This document shows, one piece after another, positions 1 to 9,700 of a stretch of DNA of 64,000 bases (within the stretch, counting starts at the first letter, position 1; each line of letters begins with the position of its first letter). This DNA is from Nitrospira sp. ST-bin5 (GTDB lineage: Bacteria; Nitrospirota; Nitrospiria; Nitrospirales; Nitrospiraceae): NCBI GenBank assembly GCA_002083555.1, contig MSXN01000021.1, forward strand, positions 101,728 to 165,727, written 5' to 3'. The notes beneath the pieces were generated by a model. It was not told the DNA's origin. It did no database searches and worked only from the letters and a program-made list of their open reading frames with translations. Position numbers and translations under genes: made by a program.

Positions 1-3000
1 GGCTCCAGTCCAGCTCATTGGTCAGCAGATCCAGCTCCCAGCTGCCGATGTGCGCAATGCGTTGCGCCTCCGCCAAGCCGGCCTTGCTCTTCCGCAACGC
101 AACTTCTATCCAGGCCCGTCGAGCCATCTCTGCATGCAGACTATCATTCGCCTCCCGCAGTTCCAGCGTCCTGACTTCGACCCGCTGCTCGAGTTCCTCC
201 ATGAGACTCTGCAATGCCGCTTCCGCCCGTTTTCGCTCGGTAATGTCGATGAAGGAAGAGACCACTCCATAAGGCTCCTTCTCCCCTTCACGAAAGAGCG
301 GCTTCGTGTTGACCGCAATCCAAATGATGACGCCGTTGCCTCGCGGGAGTCCCATGACGACATGTTCACAAGGATTCCCCGATCGCAGCGTCTCCATCGG
401 GGGATGGCACGGCCCAGGAAATTCGGTCCCGTCCTCGCGCAGAGCCTTCCATCGGGGATCGAGGGAGTTTCGTCCGATCAACTGTTCTGCAGGAAAGTTG
501 AGAATCCGCTCTGCGCTCGGATTGCAGGCTAAAATCGTCCCGTCTTCGTCCTGAACCACCACTCCCTCGGCCAAGACTGCGACGACGGACCGGAACTGCT
601 CCTCGCTCCGTTTGAGCGCGGCTTCCGCCTTCCGGCGGGCTGAAATGTCCTGAATAAGCGCGTAAAAACCCAGGACGCTTCCGTCCGTTGCACGATGAGG
701 CAGATAGGACGCCTGCACGGTCCGGAGCCCGCCGGAGGCATAGGGGATCTCCGCCTCAAACTCAACAGGCTCGCCGATGAGCGCCTGCTCAATGCGATCT
801 TTCAGATGGTCATACGCTGCGTCTCCGATCACCTCCCAGACGTACCGCCCGGAGACTGCCTCGAGTTCAAGCCCAAACCAGCGCCGGTAGCCTTCGTTGA
901 CCGACTGGTACCGTTGTTCATGATCGACATAGCTGACCAGAACGGGTAATGCGTCCAGCATCAGACGAGTCTGTCGGGCACTCTCCTGATACCGGAGCTG
1001 GCTCTTCCGAAGAACGTCTTGCGCATGCCTGCCCGAGAGGTACAGATGGCACTGTTCAGCCAACGTCCGCAGGAGGGTGCGTTCCTCCTCCAGAAAATGT
1101 ATCTCCGTGCGATCGTCCGGCAGACCATGATAGACGACCGTGATCTCCCCCCGCTTTCCATCACCCTGTCCGATATCAGCGGTCAGGCTCCAGGAACTCT
1201 CGGCGAAATGCTCGGAGACATACCCCACACCGTCGACGGTGATTCGGGCCGCGCACAAATCCGGATACTCCCACGCAGACGGGATCAGAAACGCAATGTC
1301 TCGCATCACGTCTTCAACGGGGCGGCCCAGATCCTGCACCAACCGAGCGACCTGATGGAGAAGCGTGAGCTCTTTCACTCGTTCACCAAGATCGTGAATC
1401 AGCCGTTCCCGGTCCAGCTTGGTCTTCACACGATCGATCAATGTTGCAATCTGAGCAGCTAGATTACCCATCCACTGAACAACATCCGACGAAACCTCCC
1501 TCCGGTTCGGACTGGCGAGGCTGAGCACACCCAAAGTCGATCCCGCTGCAATCAACGGTATGCAGAGGAATGTCTCGACCCCGAGCCGGCGCAATTCGGT
1601 ATGTCTATATTCATCCCGGTCGAAGGCACGTGTCTCCAACAAGGGCGTGCCGGTCCTAGCGACCAATCCCGACAGTGTGTCGTCAGCCGACACCTCGAAA
1701 GAGTCCTCGCCACCCAAGGACGGCATACCGACTGCCCCTGCGAAAATCATCCGCTGGCGCTCCGCATCGTAGAGTTCGATGGCAGCGATCTCAAACCCGG
1801 TCGCCCGACTCACCGAGTCAGCAATCATCCGGCATGCCGTTTCAAATGTAGGGGCCTTCTGCGCAATGTCCGACACTTCATACACAGTGGCCAGCATCGC
1901 ATTGCGCTCGCTTAAGGCAGCCTCGATCCGCTTCCGTTCCGTGACGTCGAGAATAATCCCGTTCAGCAATCCGGGGGTGGCGCCGGCTTCGATCGCTTGC
2001 CCTTGTTCATGCACCCACCGTACGGTGCCGTCGGCATGACAGAGGCGATACTCGATCTTGAACGGCTCATGCCGGGCGATACTTTCCTGTACGGCCAGAT
2101 TTACCGTCGCCCGGTCATCAGGATGAATGATGCTGGCGTAGCTTCTGACTCTGTTCTCCACAAAATCGGACGGAGGATAGCCGGTGATGGACGAAATCTC
2201 GTCACTAACGAACTCCGCCGTCCATTCGGCATCACACCGGCAGCGATAGATGGCTCCGGGAATATTTTGCACGAGCGACTGAAGCTGTGCTTCCCCTAGG
2301 GCGAATTCCTGCTCCACCGTCTGGCGGTGGTCAATTTCCTGCAGCAGCAGCTCATTGGCTTCCCTGAGCCAGGCTCCCCGCTGCTCGGCACACTGCTCAA
2401 GCTTCTGCTGCTCTTCGCGCTGCGCCTGCTCAGCCCGCCTGCGGTCAGTGATATCCTGCGTATGGACCATCACCAGATCGGGTGGGACAAAGACGTAACT
2501 CACGTCCAGTTCCTTCTCCTCTCCCGTCGACACCATTGTGTGAGTCATGTCCCGTCTGATCGTGGCACGGTCAGTCACGCAGCGGATCAGGTCAGCATGC
2601 AAATCGGGATGGTTGACGAAGACCTGGTCGAACGTCCGCCCGACCCACTCCCTGATCCGTCCCCTCGTGAACAGATCGGAAGCACGATTGTGATCGATTA
2701 ACCTGAACGTACAACCATCGTACCTCCAGGTATACGTCGGAACCGGTATCCCCTGATATTGCGCACGGAATCGTGCTTCAGCCGCCTGCACCAGAACTTC
2801 CGCTTTCATCCGTTTTACGCTCAGGAGGGCCGTCATCCATAACATGGCCACTGCAAGAAACCGGTTCAGAATGGAGGAGAGGACCTCCCCGGGGGGGGAG
2901 AGAAACTGACCGAGGACAATCAACACGGTACAGGCAGCGGCAGCGATCAGTCCGGCCCGGTGATGCGGCACGAAGAACACTGCCAATAACGCTATAAGGA

Positions 3001-3115
3001 GATAAAGGAATCCGTCCGCCAGCCCCAGCGGCGTGCTGAGATCCGCCAGAAACAGGATTCCGGCGAGTAGGACGCACAACAGGAGCGCCGGAACAAACCC
3101 AAGCTGTCTGAACAT
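1..3115 (-). CDS. multi-PAS/GAF membrane sensor protein, 3' end outside the window
   Basis: The reading frame is open from an ATG at 3115 to the window edge (1038 codons), so the output domain is not seen. Residues 1-85 hold about four hydrophobic membrane segments. Then follow a PAS domain (about 110-225, ending ITDRRRAEQ), a second PAS/PAC (275-390, ending VTERKRIEA), two GAF-like domains (405-560 and 573-692), and further PAS/PAC units (718-822, 832-953, and one starting near 1020 with RIAHIGSWELDL). Proteins of this type sense small ligands, redox state or light and usually end in a histidine kinase or a GGDEF/EAL domain. Which applies here cannot be told. Residues 573-692 are called GAF by position and are less certain. 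It is divergent from the lipoprotein gene at 3330. Confidence 0.88.
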   Translation of the reverse strand, partial: MFRQLGFVPALLLCVLLAGILFLADLSTPLGLADGFLYLLIALLAVFFVPHHRAGLIAAAACTVLIVLGQFLSPPGEVLSSILNRFLAVAMLWMTALLSVKRMKAEVLVQAAEARFRAQYQGIPVPTYTWRYDGCTFRLIDHNRASDLFTRGRIREWVGRTFDQVFVNHPDLHADLIRCVTDRATIRRDMTHTMVSTGEEKELDVSYVFVPPDLVMVHTQDITDRRRAEQAQREEQQKLEQCAEQRGAWLREANELLLQEIDHRQTVEQEFALGEAQLQSLVQNIPGAIYRCRCDAEWTAEFVSDEISSITGYPPSDFVENRVRSYASIIHPDDRATVNLAVQESIARHEPFKIEYRLCHADGTVRWVHEQGQAIEAGATPGLLNGIILDVTERKRIEAALSERNAMLATVYEVSDIAQKAPTFETACRMIADSVSRATGFEIAAIELYDAERQRMIFAGAVGMPSLGGEDSFEVSADDTLSGLVARTGTPLLETRAFDRDEYRHTELRRLGVETFLCIPLIAAGSTLGVLSLASPNRREVSSDVVQWMGNLAAQIATLIDRVKTKLDRERLIHDLGERVKELTLLHQVARLVQDLGRPVEDVMRDIAFLIPSAWEYPDLCAARITVDGVGYVSEHFAESSWSLTADIGQGDGKRGEITVVYHGLPDDRTEIHFLEEERTLLRTLAEQCHLYLSGRHAQDVLRKSQLRYQESARQTRLMLDALPVLVSYVDHEQRYQSVNEGYRRWFGLELEAVSGRYVWEVIGDAAYDHLKDRIEQALIGEPVEFEAEIPYASGGLRTVQASYLPHRATDGSVLGFYALIQDISARRKAEAALKRSEEQFRSVVAVLAEGVVVQDEDGTILACNPSAERILNFPAEQLIGRNSLDPRWKALREDGTEFPGPCHPPMETLRSGNPCEHVVMGLPRGNGVIIWIAVNTKPLFREGEKEPYGVVSSFIDITERKRAEAALQSLMEELEQRVEVRTLELREANDSLHAEMARRAWIEVALRKSKAGLAEAQRIAHIGSWELDLLTNELDWS

Positions 3116-3329
3116 AGAAGGCGATCACGAATGGATCAGAGAAACTTCCGGCCTGCTATCCCGCACACAGTGCAACAAGCGTGCATGAAAGTCTATTCGG
3201 TGCCCTACTAACTCCATTCGGCCCTGATCGCTGCACGCGGATAAATGCCCCGGCTCAGTATCGAGACTTCCGAGACGCTGTGATAGACTGAAGGCGCAGC
3301 TACGCCCTCTCTGACGAAAGGACCCTTCC

Positions 3330-3812
3330 ATGCGGCAGCCTTACGCATCGATGACGATTCTTGTATCGAGTTTCGCCATGATTCTGTCTGCCTCCTGCAG
3401 CCACGATACGTATCAACAGCGGGCCGACATCGTGAAAGACCATGTCGAAGCATTCTACTCACACCTAAAGACCAACCATGTCGAGGCTGCCGTGCGCGAG
3501 AACGAACAGATAGAAGCCATGTCGGGTCAGATGGGGGAGACTGTTCGGAAGCGGGCACAGCTGCAAGGCACCACGCAAGTGGAACGGGAGTTTGCCTTGA
3601 TGAAAACGGCCAATGAAGCGGCGGCGCAGAACTGGCTCGCACTGGGCCAATATTTCTCGATAAAGAAGCAACACGCGCAAGCACGCGCCACCTATCAGAG
3701 AATCGTCGATACCTATACCAACCCTACCGACCGTTCATACCGCGAGCAGGCTCAGCGGGCGCTGAAAGACCTCGAAATCTTGTCTCCGTCCACGACGCCG
3801 GCGCTCCCCTAG
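3330..3812 (+). CDS. TPR-like lipoprotein, unknown function
   Basis: A 160-residue predicted lipoprotein: hydrophobic leader followed by a lipobox-like SASC with Cys23, so it is probably anchored to a membrane and faces the periplasm. Residues about 90-150 (NWLALGQYFSIKKQHAQARATY and after) resemble one or two tetratricopeptide-type helical hairpins. The ATG at 3330 is preceded by GAAAGG at a suitable distance. It is followed after 24 bp by a second lipoprotein gene on the same strand, so the two are probably cotranscribed. No specific family is recognised. Confidence 0.7.
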   Translation: MRQPYASMTILVSSFAMILSASCSHDTYQQRADIVKDHVEAFYSHLKTNHVEAAVRENEQIEAMSGQMGETVRKRAQLQGTTQVEREFALMKTANEAAAQNWLALGQYFSIKKQHAQARATYQRIVDTYTNPTDRSYREQAQRALKDLEILSPSTTPALP

Positions 3813-3836
3813 CCTTGCCGGCCCGATATCGCGACT

Positions 3837-4430
3837 ATGAGCTGGATCTATAGATTTCCCCCTCGCACTCGGTTCTTGCTAGACGGATGGATGGGCACCT
3901 TGCTGCTCATCCTCACTACCCTGCCGGGATGCGTACATCGGATCGAAGTCCATCCGGTCCCGAGCCATCCAGCAAGCAACTCTATTCCCCGCTCACTGCA
4001 AGTGGGGATCAGCAGCTTGACGATTCAGGGCGCCGATCACATGCCGGGCATCACGCTGCTGGAATGGCGCACTCCGGATCTCTCCCGCGCCACAATGGAA
4101 TACATCCGCAACCGAGGCACCTTCGCGTCAGTGTCCGAAGGACCTGCAGATCTGGTCATGAAAGTGACCGCCAGACTCTCAATGATCGCACGGGGCCCCT
4201 ACGTCTACCACGTCCGCCTCCAGGCAGATATGGGAACAGCGACAGAGCCGATCAAGTCCTATGATGTGCAACGATCCGCGACCGGATCCTCTGCGCGGTG
4301 GATCACGGCATCCGATCGCGATCCCATTGAGGCGGCCCTCCAGTTAGCACTGGAAGACCTCCTCACGAATATCGAATCGGATCGTTCGTTGTATCTGGTC
4401 AAAGAACCGGTCAGAAGCAGTACGCCCTAG
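3837..4430 (+). CDS. putative lipoprotein, unknown function
   Basis: A 197-residue protein with a hydrophobic leader and a clean lipobox, LPGC, giving Cys32 as the lipidated residue. The mature part is predicted to be soluble and contains no motif that I recognise. It lies 24 bp downstream of another lipoprotein gene and its stop codon forms the foot of a strong hairpin at 4430-4456, so it is probably the last gene of a two-gene transcript. Confidence 0.65.
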   Translation: MSWIYRFPPRTRFLLDGWMGTLLLILTTLPGCVHRIEVHPVPSHPASNSIPRSLQVGISSLTIQGADHMPGITLLEWRTPDLSRATMEYIRNRGTFASVSEGPADLVMKVTARLSMIARGPYVYHVRLQADMGTATEPIKSYDVQRSATGSSARWITASDRDPIEAALQLALEDLLTNIESDRSLYLVKEPVRSSTP

Positions 4431-4463
4431 CTGTGTCGCCGTCACGGCGACACAGCTTCTCTC
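4430..4463. terminator. hairpin terminator between convergent genes
   Basis: A perfect 12-bp stem (GCTGTGTCGCCG at 4430-4441 pairing with 4445-4456) around a TCA loop, then a pyrimidine-rich TTCTCTC. It overlaps the stop codon of the upstream plus-strand gene and lies before the end of the convergent MarR gene, so it may serve both directions. Confidence 0.75.
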
Positions 4464-4473
4464 GAGCCTACCA

Positions 4474-5133
4474 CTACGCAGATTTTGCTTGGATAAACTT
4501 TTCCCAGGCCTGCTTCGCTACCAAGGGCGCAGCCTCGACGTAATCCGAACAATCCAGGCGCAATGATTGATCCGCCAGCGGGGCATCAATGAACTGGCAA
4601 TGGTGAGAAGCTGCGCTATTTGGATGAGTGTTGGGGCTAAAATGCTCACACGACACGCACATCCGCGCCACAGGAATCTCTCCCTGTAACTGTAACGCTC
4701 GAATCATCTTGACGAGAATGGCAAGGAGATTGGCCTGCTCCTGCCCCGACAACTGCTGCGTCGCAGCGGCTAACGCTTCCGGCCATCCGGTTCCCACCTG
4801 ACTGGCCTTCATTCCCTTCGCCGTCAAATGCACCGTCACCACCCGATTATCCTCATCTGAGCGTCGGCGACGGACCAACTGTTTCAACTCCAGCGTACGA
4901 ATGACCTCCGATGCCGTGGGAAGCTTGACGGAGAGCTCTCTCGCAATGACCGAAACCATGGCGCAACGATTGGGCTGCGTTCGCAAGAAGGACAAGACCT
5001 GTACTTGTAGTGGCCCAACCCCCTGCCGTCCCTGCCGACGCCATGGCCGGCTCTTCATCGCCAGACCAATCTTCGAAAGACCCGTCACCAATCGCCCTGG
5101 TAGCTCGTCTCGATCAATCTTAATCAATGGCAT
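4474..5133 (-). CDS. MarR-family regulator with Cys/His-rich C-terminal tail
   Basis: A 219-residue protein. Residues 40-115 form a MarR-type winged helix with the typical wing DEDNRVVTVHLT. After the dimerisation helices comes a tail (about 157-200) with C159, C162, H164, H170, H177, H178, C179 and C195, spaced as a metal or Fe-S site would be. MarR proteins normally repress by binding as dimers to palindromes. The tail suggests that metal or redox state is the signal (inference). The ATG at 5133 has GAGGG seven bases upstream and is preferred to a TTG at 5151. Its targets are unknown: no neighbour on the same strand adjoins it. Confidence 0.82.
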   Translation of the reverse strand: MPLIKIDRDELPGRLVTGLSKIGLAMKSRPWRRQGRQGVGPLQVQVLSFLRTQPNRCAMVSVIARELSVKLPTASEVIRTLELKQLVRRRRSDEDNRVVTVHLTAKGMKASQVGTGWPEALAAATQQLSGQEQANLLAILVKMIRALQLQGEIPVARMCVSCEHFSPNTHPNSAASHHCQFIDAPLADQSLRLDCSDYVEAAPLVAKQAWEKFIQAKSA

Positions 5134-5629
5134 GTTACATCCCTCGCTCAATGTGTGGGAAACCTACGTATGGTGGCCAGTGTATTGGTTGCATTATTGA
5201 GACGTCAAGCCACCCCCTCTTTTTTCCTGACGAAGGGGCCATAGTAGTCTCATTAGGGTGTGTTCGTGCGCACTGGCGCAGAATCGACGTGAGAACCATC
5301 CAACATGACGGATGCTATTCACAACGTGGTGAGCCGGCTGGGACTCGAACCCAGGGCCCTCGCCTTAAAAGGGCAGGCGAATAATGCACCCTTTCTCCTT
5401 ATTTCACAAGACGTTCGGCGCCTTTTTCGACGGTCGAACGAATTGCCAAGAACGACCAAGAATTCCCAGGAAATAATACTATTTGAGCTTTCGATGGCCG
5501 CCAGCGTCCATGCGTATATTCACCGAGTATCATTACCTCGAACTCCTCTTCCCCTACTTGCTCCGTCGTCTCTGCGAGTCTCCGCCAGTTTCGTAGCATG
5601 GACCGCACCCATAATATATAGGTTCTTTA
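5134..5629. other. gene-poor stretch around the tRNA fragment
   Basis: Apart from the tRNA 3' fragment, this holds the promoter region of the MarR gene (5134-5326) and about 250 bp downstream of higA. A minus-strand frame at 5399-5599 could encode a 66-residue protein but has no ribosome-binding site and no recognisable family. The stretch CTCCGCCAGTTTCGTAGCA near 5581 recurs at 28044, where the second higA copy begins to match. Confidence 0.4.
5327..5373 (-). pseudogene. 3' half of a tRNA-Lys(UUU) gene, probable attachment-site scar
   Basis: Read on the minus strand, this holds a seven-base loop CTTTTAA with anticodon TTT, the 3' strand of the anticodon stem, a five-base variable region, a perfect T-arm (CTGGG / CCCAG around TTCGAGT), the 3' acceptor strand CCGGCTC, discriminator A and encoded CCA at 5327-5329. 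The 5' acceptor strand GAGCCGG and the D-arm are missing upstream, so this is not a functional tRNA. Isolated 3' tRNA ends of this kind are typical scars of tyrosine-recombinase integration into a tRNA gene. Confidence 0.7.
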
Positions 5630-5935
5630 TCACGCTTCGATCAAGACGGCCCGCCGTACTCGTGGCACGCCAGCCTTGCGGGCCTGCCACAGATCATAGG
5701 CAGCCTGCTGGGCCACCCACACATCGGCACGGCCTCCGTTGTTCACACCAAGCCATCCCTCTAATCGCAAGGCCATTTCCGGAGAGATCGCTGCGCGGCC
5801 ATTCAAGACACGCGATAATGCGGCACGAGTCACCCCCAACTGCGTCGCAGCTTGCGTTACGTTCAAGCCCAAGGCAGGCAGAATATCCTCTCGCAACGTT
5901 TCGCCTGGGTGCGGCGGATTATGCATGCGGCTCAT
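5630..5935 (-). CDS. higA: HigA-type antitoxin (XRE family)
   Basis: A 101-residue antitoxin of the HigA/VapI group: it starts with MHNPPHPGETLREDILPALG, the family signature, followed by a helix-turn-helix (VTQAATQLGVTRAALSRVLN) and the short C-terminal region. HigA neutralises the HigB ribonuclease and represses its own operon. The ATG at 5935 is preceded by AAGGAGG. It follows higB by 13 bp, the toxin-first order usual for higBA. A second, 96%-like copy without an intact toxin lies at 28097. Confidence 0.92.
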   Translation of the reverse strand: MSRMHNPPHPGETLREDILPALGLNVTQAATQLGVTRAALSRVLNGRAAISPEMALRLEGWLGVNNGGRADVWVAQQAAYDLWQARKAGVPRVRRAVLIEA

Positions 5936-5948
5936 GTGGTCTTCCTCC

Positions 5949-6227
5949 TTAATGATAATCTTGGTAATCAATGAGGACGGCATCCGCGCCATCGAAACCA
6001 AAGGTCAGTCGCCAATTCCCGCTCACTGACACTGCATACCGGCCCGCAAGATTGCCAGCCAAGGCATGCAACCCCCATCCCGGCACGTTCATATCCGCCG
6101 CCGTTTTGGCCAGGTCAAGCCGGGCAAGTTGCCGTCCAAGCCGAGCCGCATGGTGCGGCTGGATGCCTGCCTTGCTGCCAGTTTCAAAGAAGGCTTGCAG
6201 CCCCTTGTGCCGGAATGCCTTAATCAT
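5949..6227 (-). CDS. higB: HigB-type mRNA interferase toxin
   Basis: A 92-residue RelE/HigB-superfamily toxin. Family features include the start IKAFRHKGLQAFFETGS, the block NVPGWGLHALAGNLAGRYAV, the core SVSGNWRLTFGFDG and the end VLIDYQDYH. HigB cleaves mRNA on translating ribosomes and is blocked by HigA, encoded directly downstream. An AGGAGT box lies immediately before the ATG. The gene appears intact, unlike the relic of the same toxin at 28415. Confidence 0.92.
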   Translation of the reverse strand: MIKAFRHKGLQAFFETGSKAGIQPHHAARLGRQLARLDLAKTAADMNVPGWGLHALAGNLAGRYAVSVSGNWRLTFGFDGADAVLIDYQDYH

Positions 6228-6309
6228 ACTCCTAGAGTGTATAGCGTAGCGTTTCGCGTGTCAACATAGAGATGACCTGCCCCTATGGTTGTACCAACAG
6301 CAATGTGAG

Positions 6310-6580
6310 TCAGGCGCAGCATGACACGACGGCGTCCGGAGCCGGCGGTCGATAACCCAAGGCATTGTGGGGCCGAATCCAGCTGCAGGTCTGCCGCCAG
6401 CGTTCGACCAGCACCTTCACCTCTCAGAGTGTATCAAACAGCTCTCGATCCACCAGTTCATCCCGTAGTTTTCCGTTAAAGCTCTCGATATACCCGTTCT
6501 CCCAGGGACGACCCGGCATGATAAACAACGTCTGAACGTCGACTCGGGCCAGCTAATGCTGCACGGCCTTGGTCGTAACC
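6310..6580 (-). pseudogene. relic of an IS3-family transposase (OrfB C-terminus)
   Basis: Minus-strand translation gives the C-terminal end of an IS3-type DDE transposase: LARVDVQTLFIMPGRPWENG, then YIESFNGKLRDEL, and RPHNALGYRPPAPD. The frame is broken by a TAG near 6553 (in place of the Trp in VQHWLARV) and a TGA near 6427. No upstream half, inverted repeats or orfA are found, so only a decayed fragment remains. Confidence 0.8.
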
Positions 6581-6736
6581 GGTTTCTCTACACCGTGAGG
6601 CTCGTCACTCTCATCGCACGAGGCCCTCATCGCGACGATCCAATTCAACAGCGTCAAAACGATCGTCGCGACGCTCTCCGGTCTCAGCCTTGTGAGATTC
6701 ATCGACGGATCAAATGAAAGGTGCCGCGTTATCTTC

Positions 6737-9700
6737 CTACTCTTGCGGACAACGGTCGGTACCGGTGAGTCGGGGCGAAGCCCCGATGGACACAGACCAC
6801 CCACGCCACAAGGCATAGAGGACGGGGATCACCAGCAGCGTGAGGATCGTGGAACTCACCATGCCACCGATCATCGGCGCGGCAATTCGTTTCATGACGT
6901 CGGCGCCCGTACCGGTGGTCCACATAATGGGGAACAACCCGCCCATGATTGCGGCGACCGTCATCATCTTGGGTCGTACCCGCTGGACGGCGCCTTCCAT
7001 AATGGCCTCACGCAGATCGTGAGCCGTCGTCATGCGGCCTTCACGCACTCGTCGTTCATACGCTTCGTCGAGATAGACGAGCATCACCACCCCCGTCTCT
7101 GCCGCCACACCGGCCAGGGCGATGATGCCCACCCACACCGCCACGCTCAAGTTGTAGCCCAGATAGTCGAGATACCAGATCGCCCCAATCGCGGCGAAAG
7201 GAACGGACAGGAGCACGATGAGTGATTTCGCCAACGAGCCGAAGTTGAGATAGAGCAGCAAGAGAATGATGCCAATGGTGACAGGGACGACCAGCGTTAA
7301 CCGCTCTTCTGCCCGCACCAGATGTTCGTACTGACCGGTCCAGATCAGCCGGTACCCAGGGGGTACTGTCACTCGGTCTCGGACCGCGCGTTGGGCATCT
7401 TGGACATAGCCGCGCAGGTCGCGTCCACTGACCGAGACCGACACCAGCCCGGCCAGCGTCCCGGCCTCATCCGCGATCGACGTCGGCCCCTGCGTGATCA
7501 CCATCTCCGCGATCTGTCCGAGGGGAATCTGCGCGCCGCTCGGCGTGGGAATCAGCACCCTCTTGAGCCGGTCCGGGTCATCGCGCAGCTCGCGCTTGTA
7601 GCGCACATTGACCGGGTACCGCTCCCGCCCCTCGACCGTGGTCGTCACGGGGTCTCCCCCAATGGCTGTGGTGATCACCGCTTGCACGTCTCCTACCGTC
7701 AGGCCGTAGCGGGCGGCTTCGCGTCGGTTCACAATCAGATCCAGGTAGTACCCCTCGTTGAGCCGTTCTGCGAATGCGCTCTTGGTGCCTGGCATGCTCG
7801 CCAGAACCTGCTCGATGTCTATTCCGATTTTCTCAATCATCTTCAGATCCGGTCCCAGGACTTTAATCCCGACGGGACTCCGGACGCCGGTCGTGATCAT
7901 TTCAGTGCGGGTCTGGATCGGCATCCACCAGATGTTCGGAAAGCCAGGAATGCGCAGCTTGGCATCCATCTCATCCAGCAAACGGTCCCAGGTCATGCCG
8001 GCTCGCCATTGCGCTTCCGGTTTAAGGGTGACCGTGATCTCGGCCATTCCCACGAAGGCCGGATCGGTTGCTGTCGGGGCCTTCCCCATCTTGCCGAACA
8101 CCCGTTCCACTTCCGGGAAGGTCACGAGCAATTGATCCTGGACCTGCAACACCTTGGCTGCTTCGGGGATCGAGAGACCAGGGACGGTGGTCGGCATGTA
8201 GAGGATTGTGCCTTCATTCAGCGGCGGCATGAACTCCGCCCCCAGGCGCATGAACACCGGCACCGAAAGCCCGACTGCCGCCACTGCCAGCGCCAATGTC
8301 AGCCATCGAACGCGCAGCGCGTCCGAGAGGATGGGCCGGTACAGCGCGATCAGCAGCCGGTTCAACGAATTCTTGGTTTCCGCCAGGATGCGCCCCCGGA
8401 TGAGGAGGACCATCAGCACAGGAGCTAACGTCACCGACAGCGCGGTGGCAAAGAGCATCGCAAACGTCTTGGTATACGCCAACGGCGTAAACAATCGACC
8501 CTCCTGCGCTTCCAGTGCGAAGATCGGCAGGAACGACACGGCGATCACCAGCAGCGAGAAGAACAAGGGACGGCCGACTTCTTTGGCTGCCGCGATGATC
8601 GTGTCAATCCGATCCGCAGTCGGCGCTTGCTCTAGGCGCTTGTGCGCGTTCTCCACCATCACAATGGCGGCATCCACCATCGCACCGATGGCAATGGCGA
8701 TCCCACCGAGCGACATGATGTTGGACGTGATCTTCAAGTAGGCCATCGGGATAAAGGCGAGCAGCACGGCCACGGGCAAAATGATGATGGCCACGCATGC
8801 ACTGCGGAGATGAAACAGAAAGACCAACGCAACCAAACTGACGATGACACTTTCTTCCACGAGCTTCTCGCGGAGCACGGCGATGGCCCGATGAATGAGG
8901 TCTGACCGATCATAGGTGGGAATCATGCGCACACCGTTGGGCAGAGCTGGTGCGATCTCGCCCAGTCGCGTTTTGATCCGTTCGATCACGGCGAGCGCGT
9001 TCTCGCCGGCCCGCATAATGACGATGCCGCCCACCGTCTGGCCCTTGCCGTCCAACTCGGCGATGCCCCGACGCTGATCCGGTCCGATGTGGACATGGGC
9101 AATATCCCGAATCACGATAGGCGTGCCGCGTCCATCAGTCCCGACGGGGATCAGCTCAATATCCTCAACCGAACGCAGGTAGCCGCGCCCTCGAATCACG
9201 TATTCCGTGCCGGCCATTTCCAAGACACGGCCGCTCACCTCCGCATTACTGTTCCGGACCGCCTCGATGATCGTCTTGATCGGCAATCGATAGGCAGCCA
9301 ACGTGTTCGGATCCACCTCGATTTGATATTGTTTAACGAACCCGCCGATCGCAGACACTTCTGCCACGCCGGGCACACTTTCCAGTTGGTAGCGCAGGTA
9401 CCAATCTTGAAGGCTGCGGAGTTGCGCCAAGTCATGCGTCCCAGACTCGTCCACTAAGGCGTACTGATAGACCCACCCGACACCGGTCGCATCGGGGCCC
9501 AACGTTGGCGTGACGCCGGACGGAAGCTTGCCGGTGAGTTTCTGTAGATATTCCAGGACGCGACTCCGCGCCCAATACAAGTCTGTCCGGTCTTCGAAGA
9601 TCACGTACACGTACGAGACCCCATATTCCGAGACCCCTCGCACCCGTTTCACGTTCGGCCCAGCGAGCAAGGAGGCGACGATCGGGTAGGTGATCTGATC

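Noticed and set aside
5399..5608. Short minus-strand frame downstream of higA
   Set aside because: No ribosome-binding site and no family. It is noted only as part of a gene-poor stretch.
7322..8428. Long plus-strand open frame of 368 codons
   Set aside because: It lies wholly inside the cusA-like gene on the other strand and has no similarity to a protein family. It is a shadow of GC-rich codon use.
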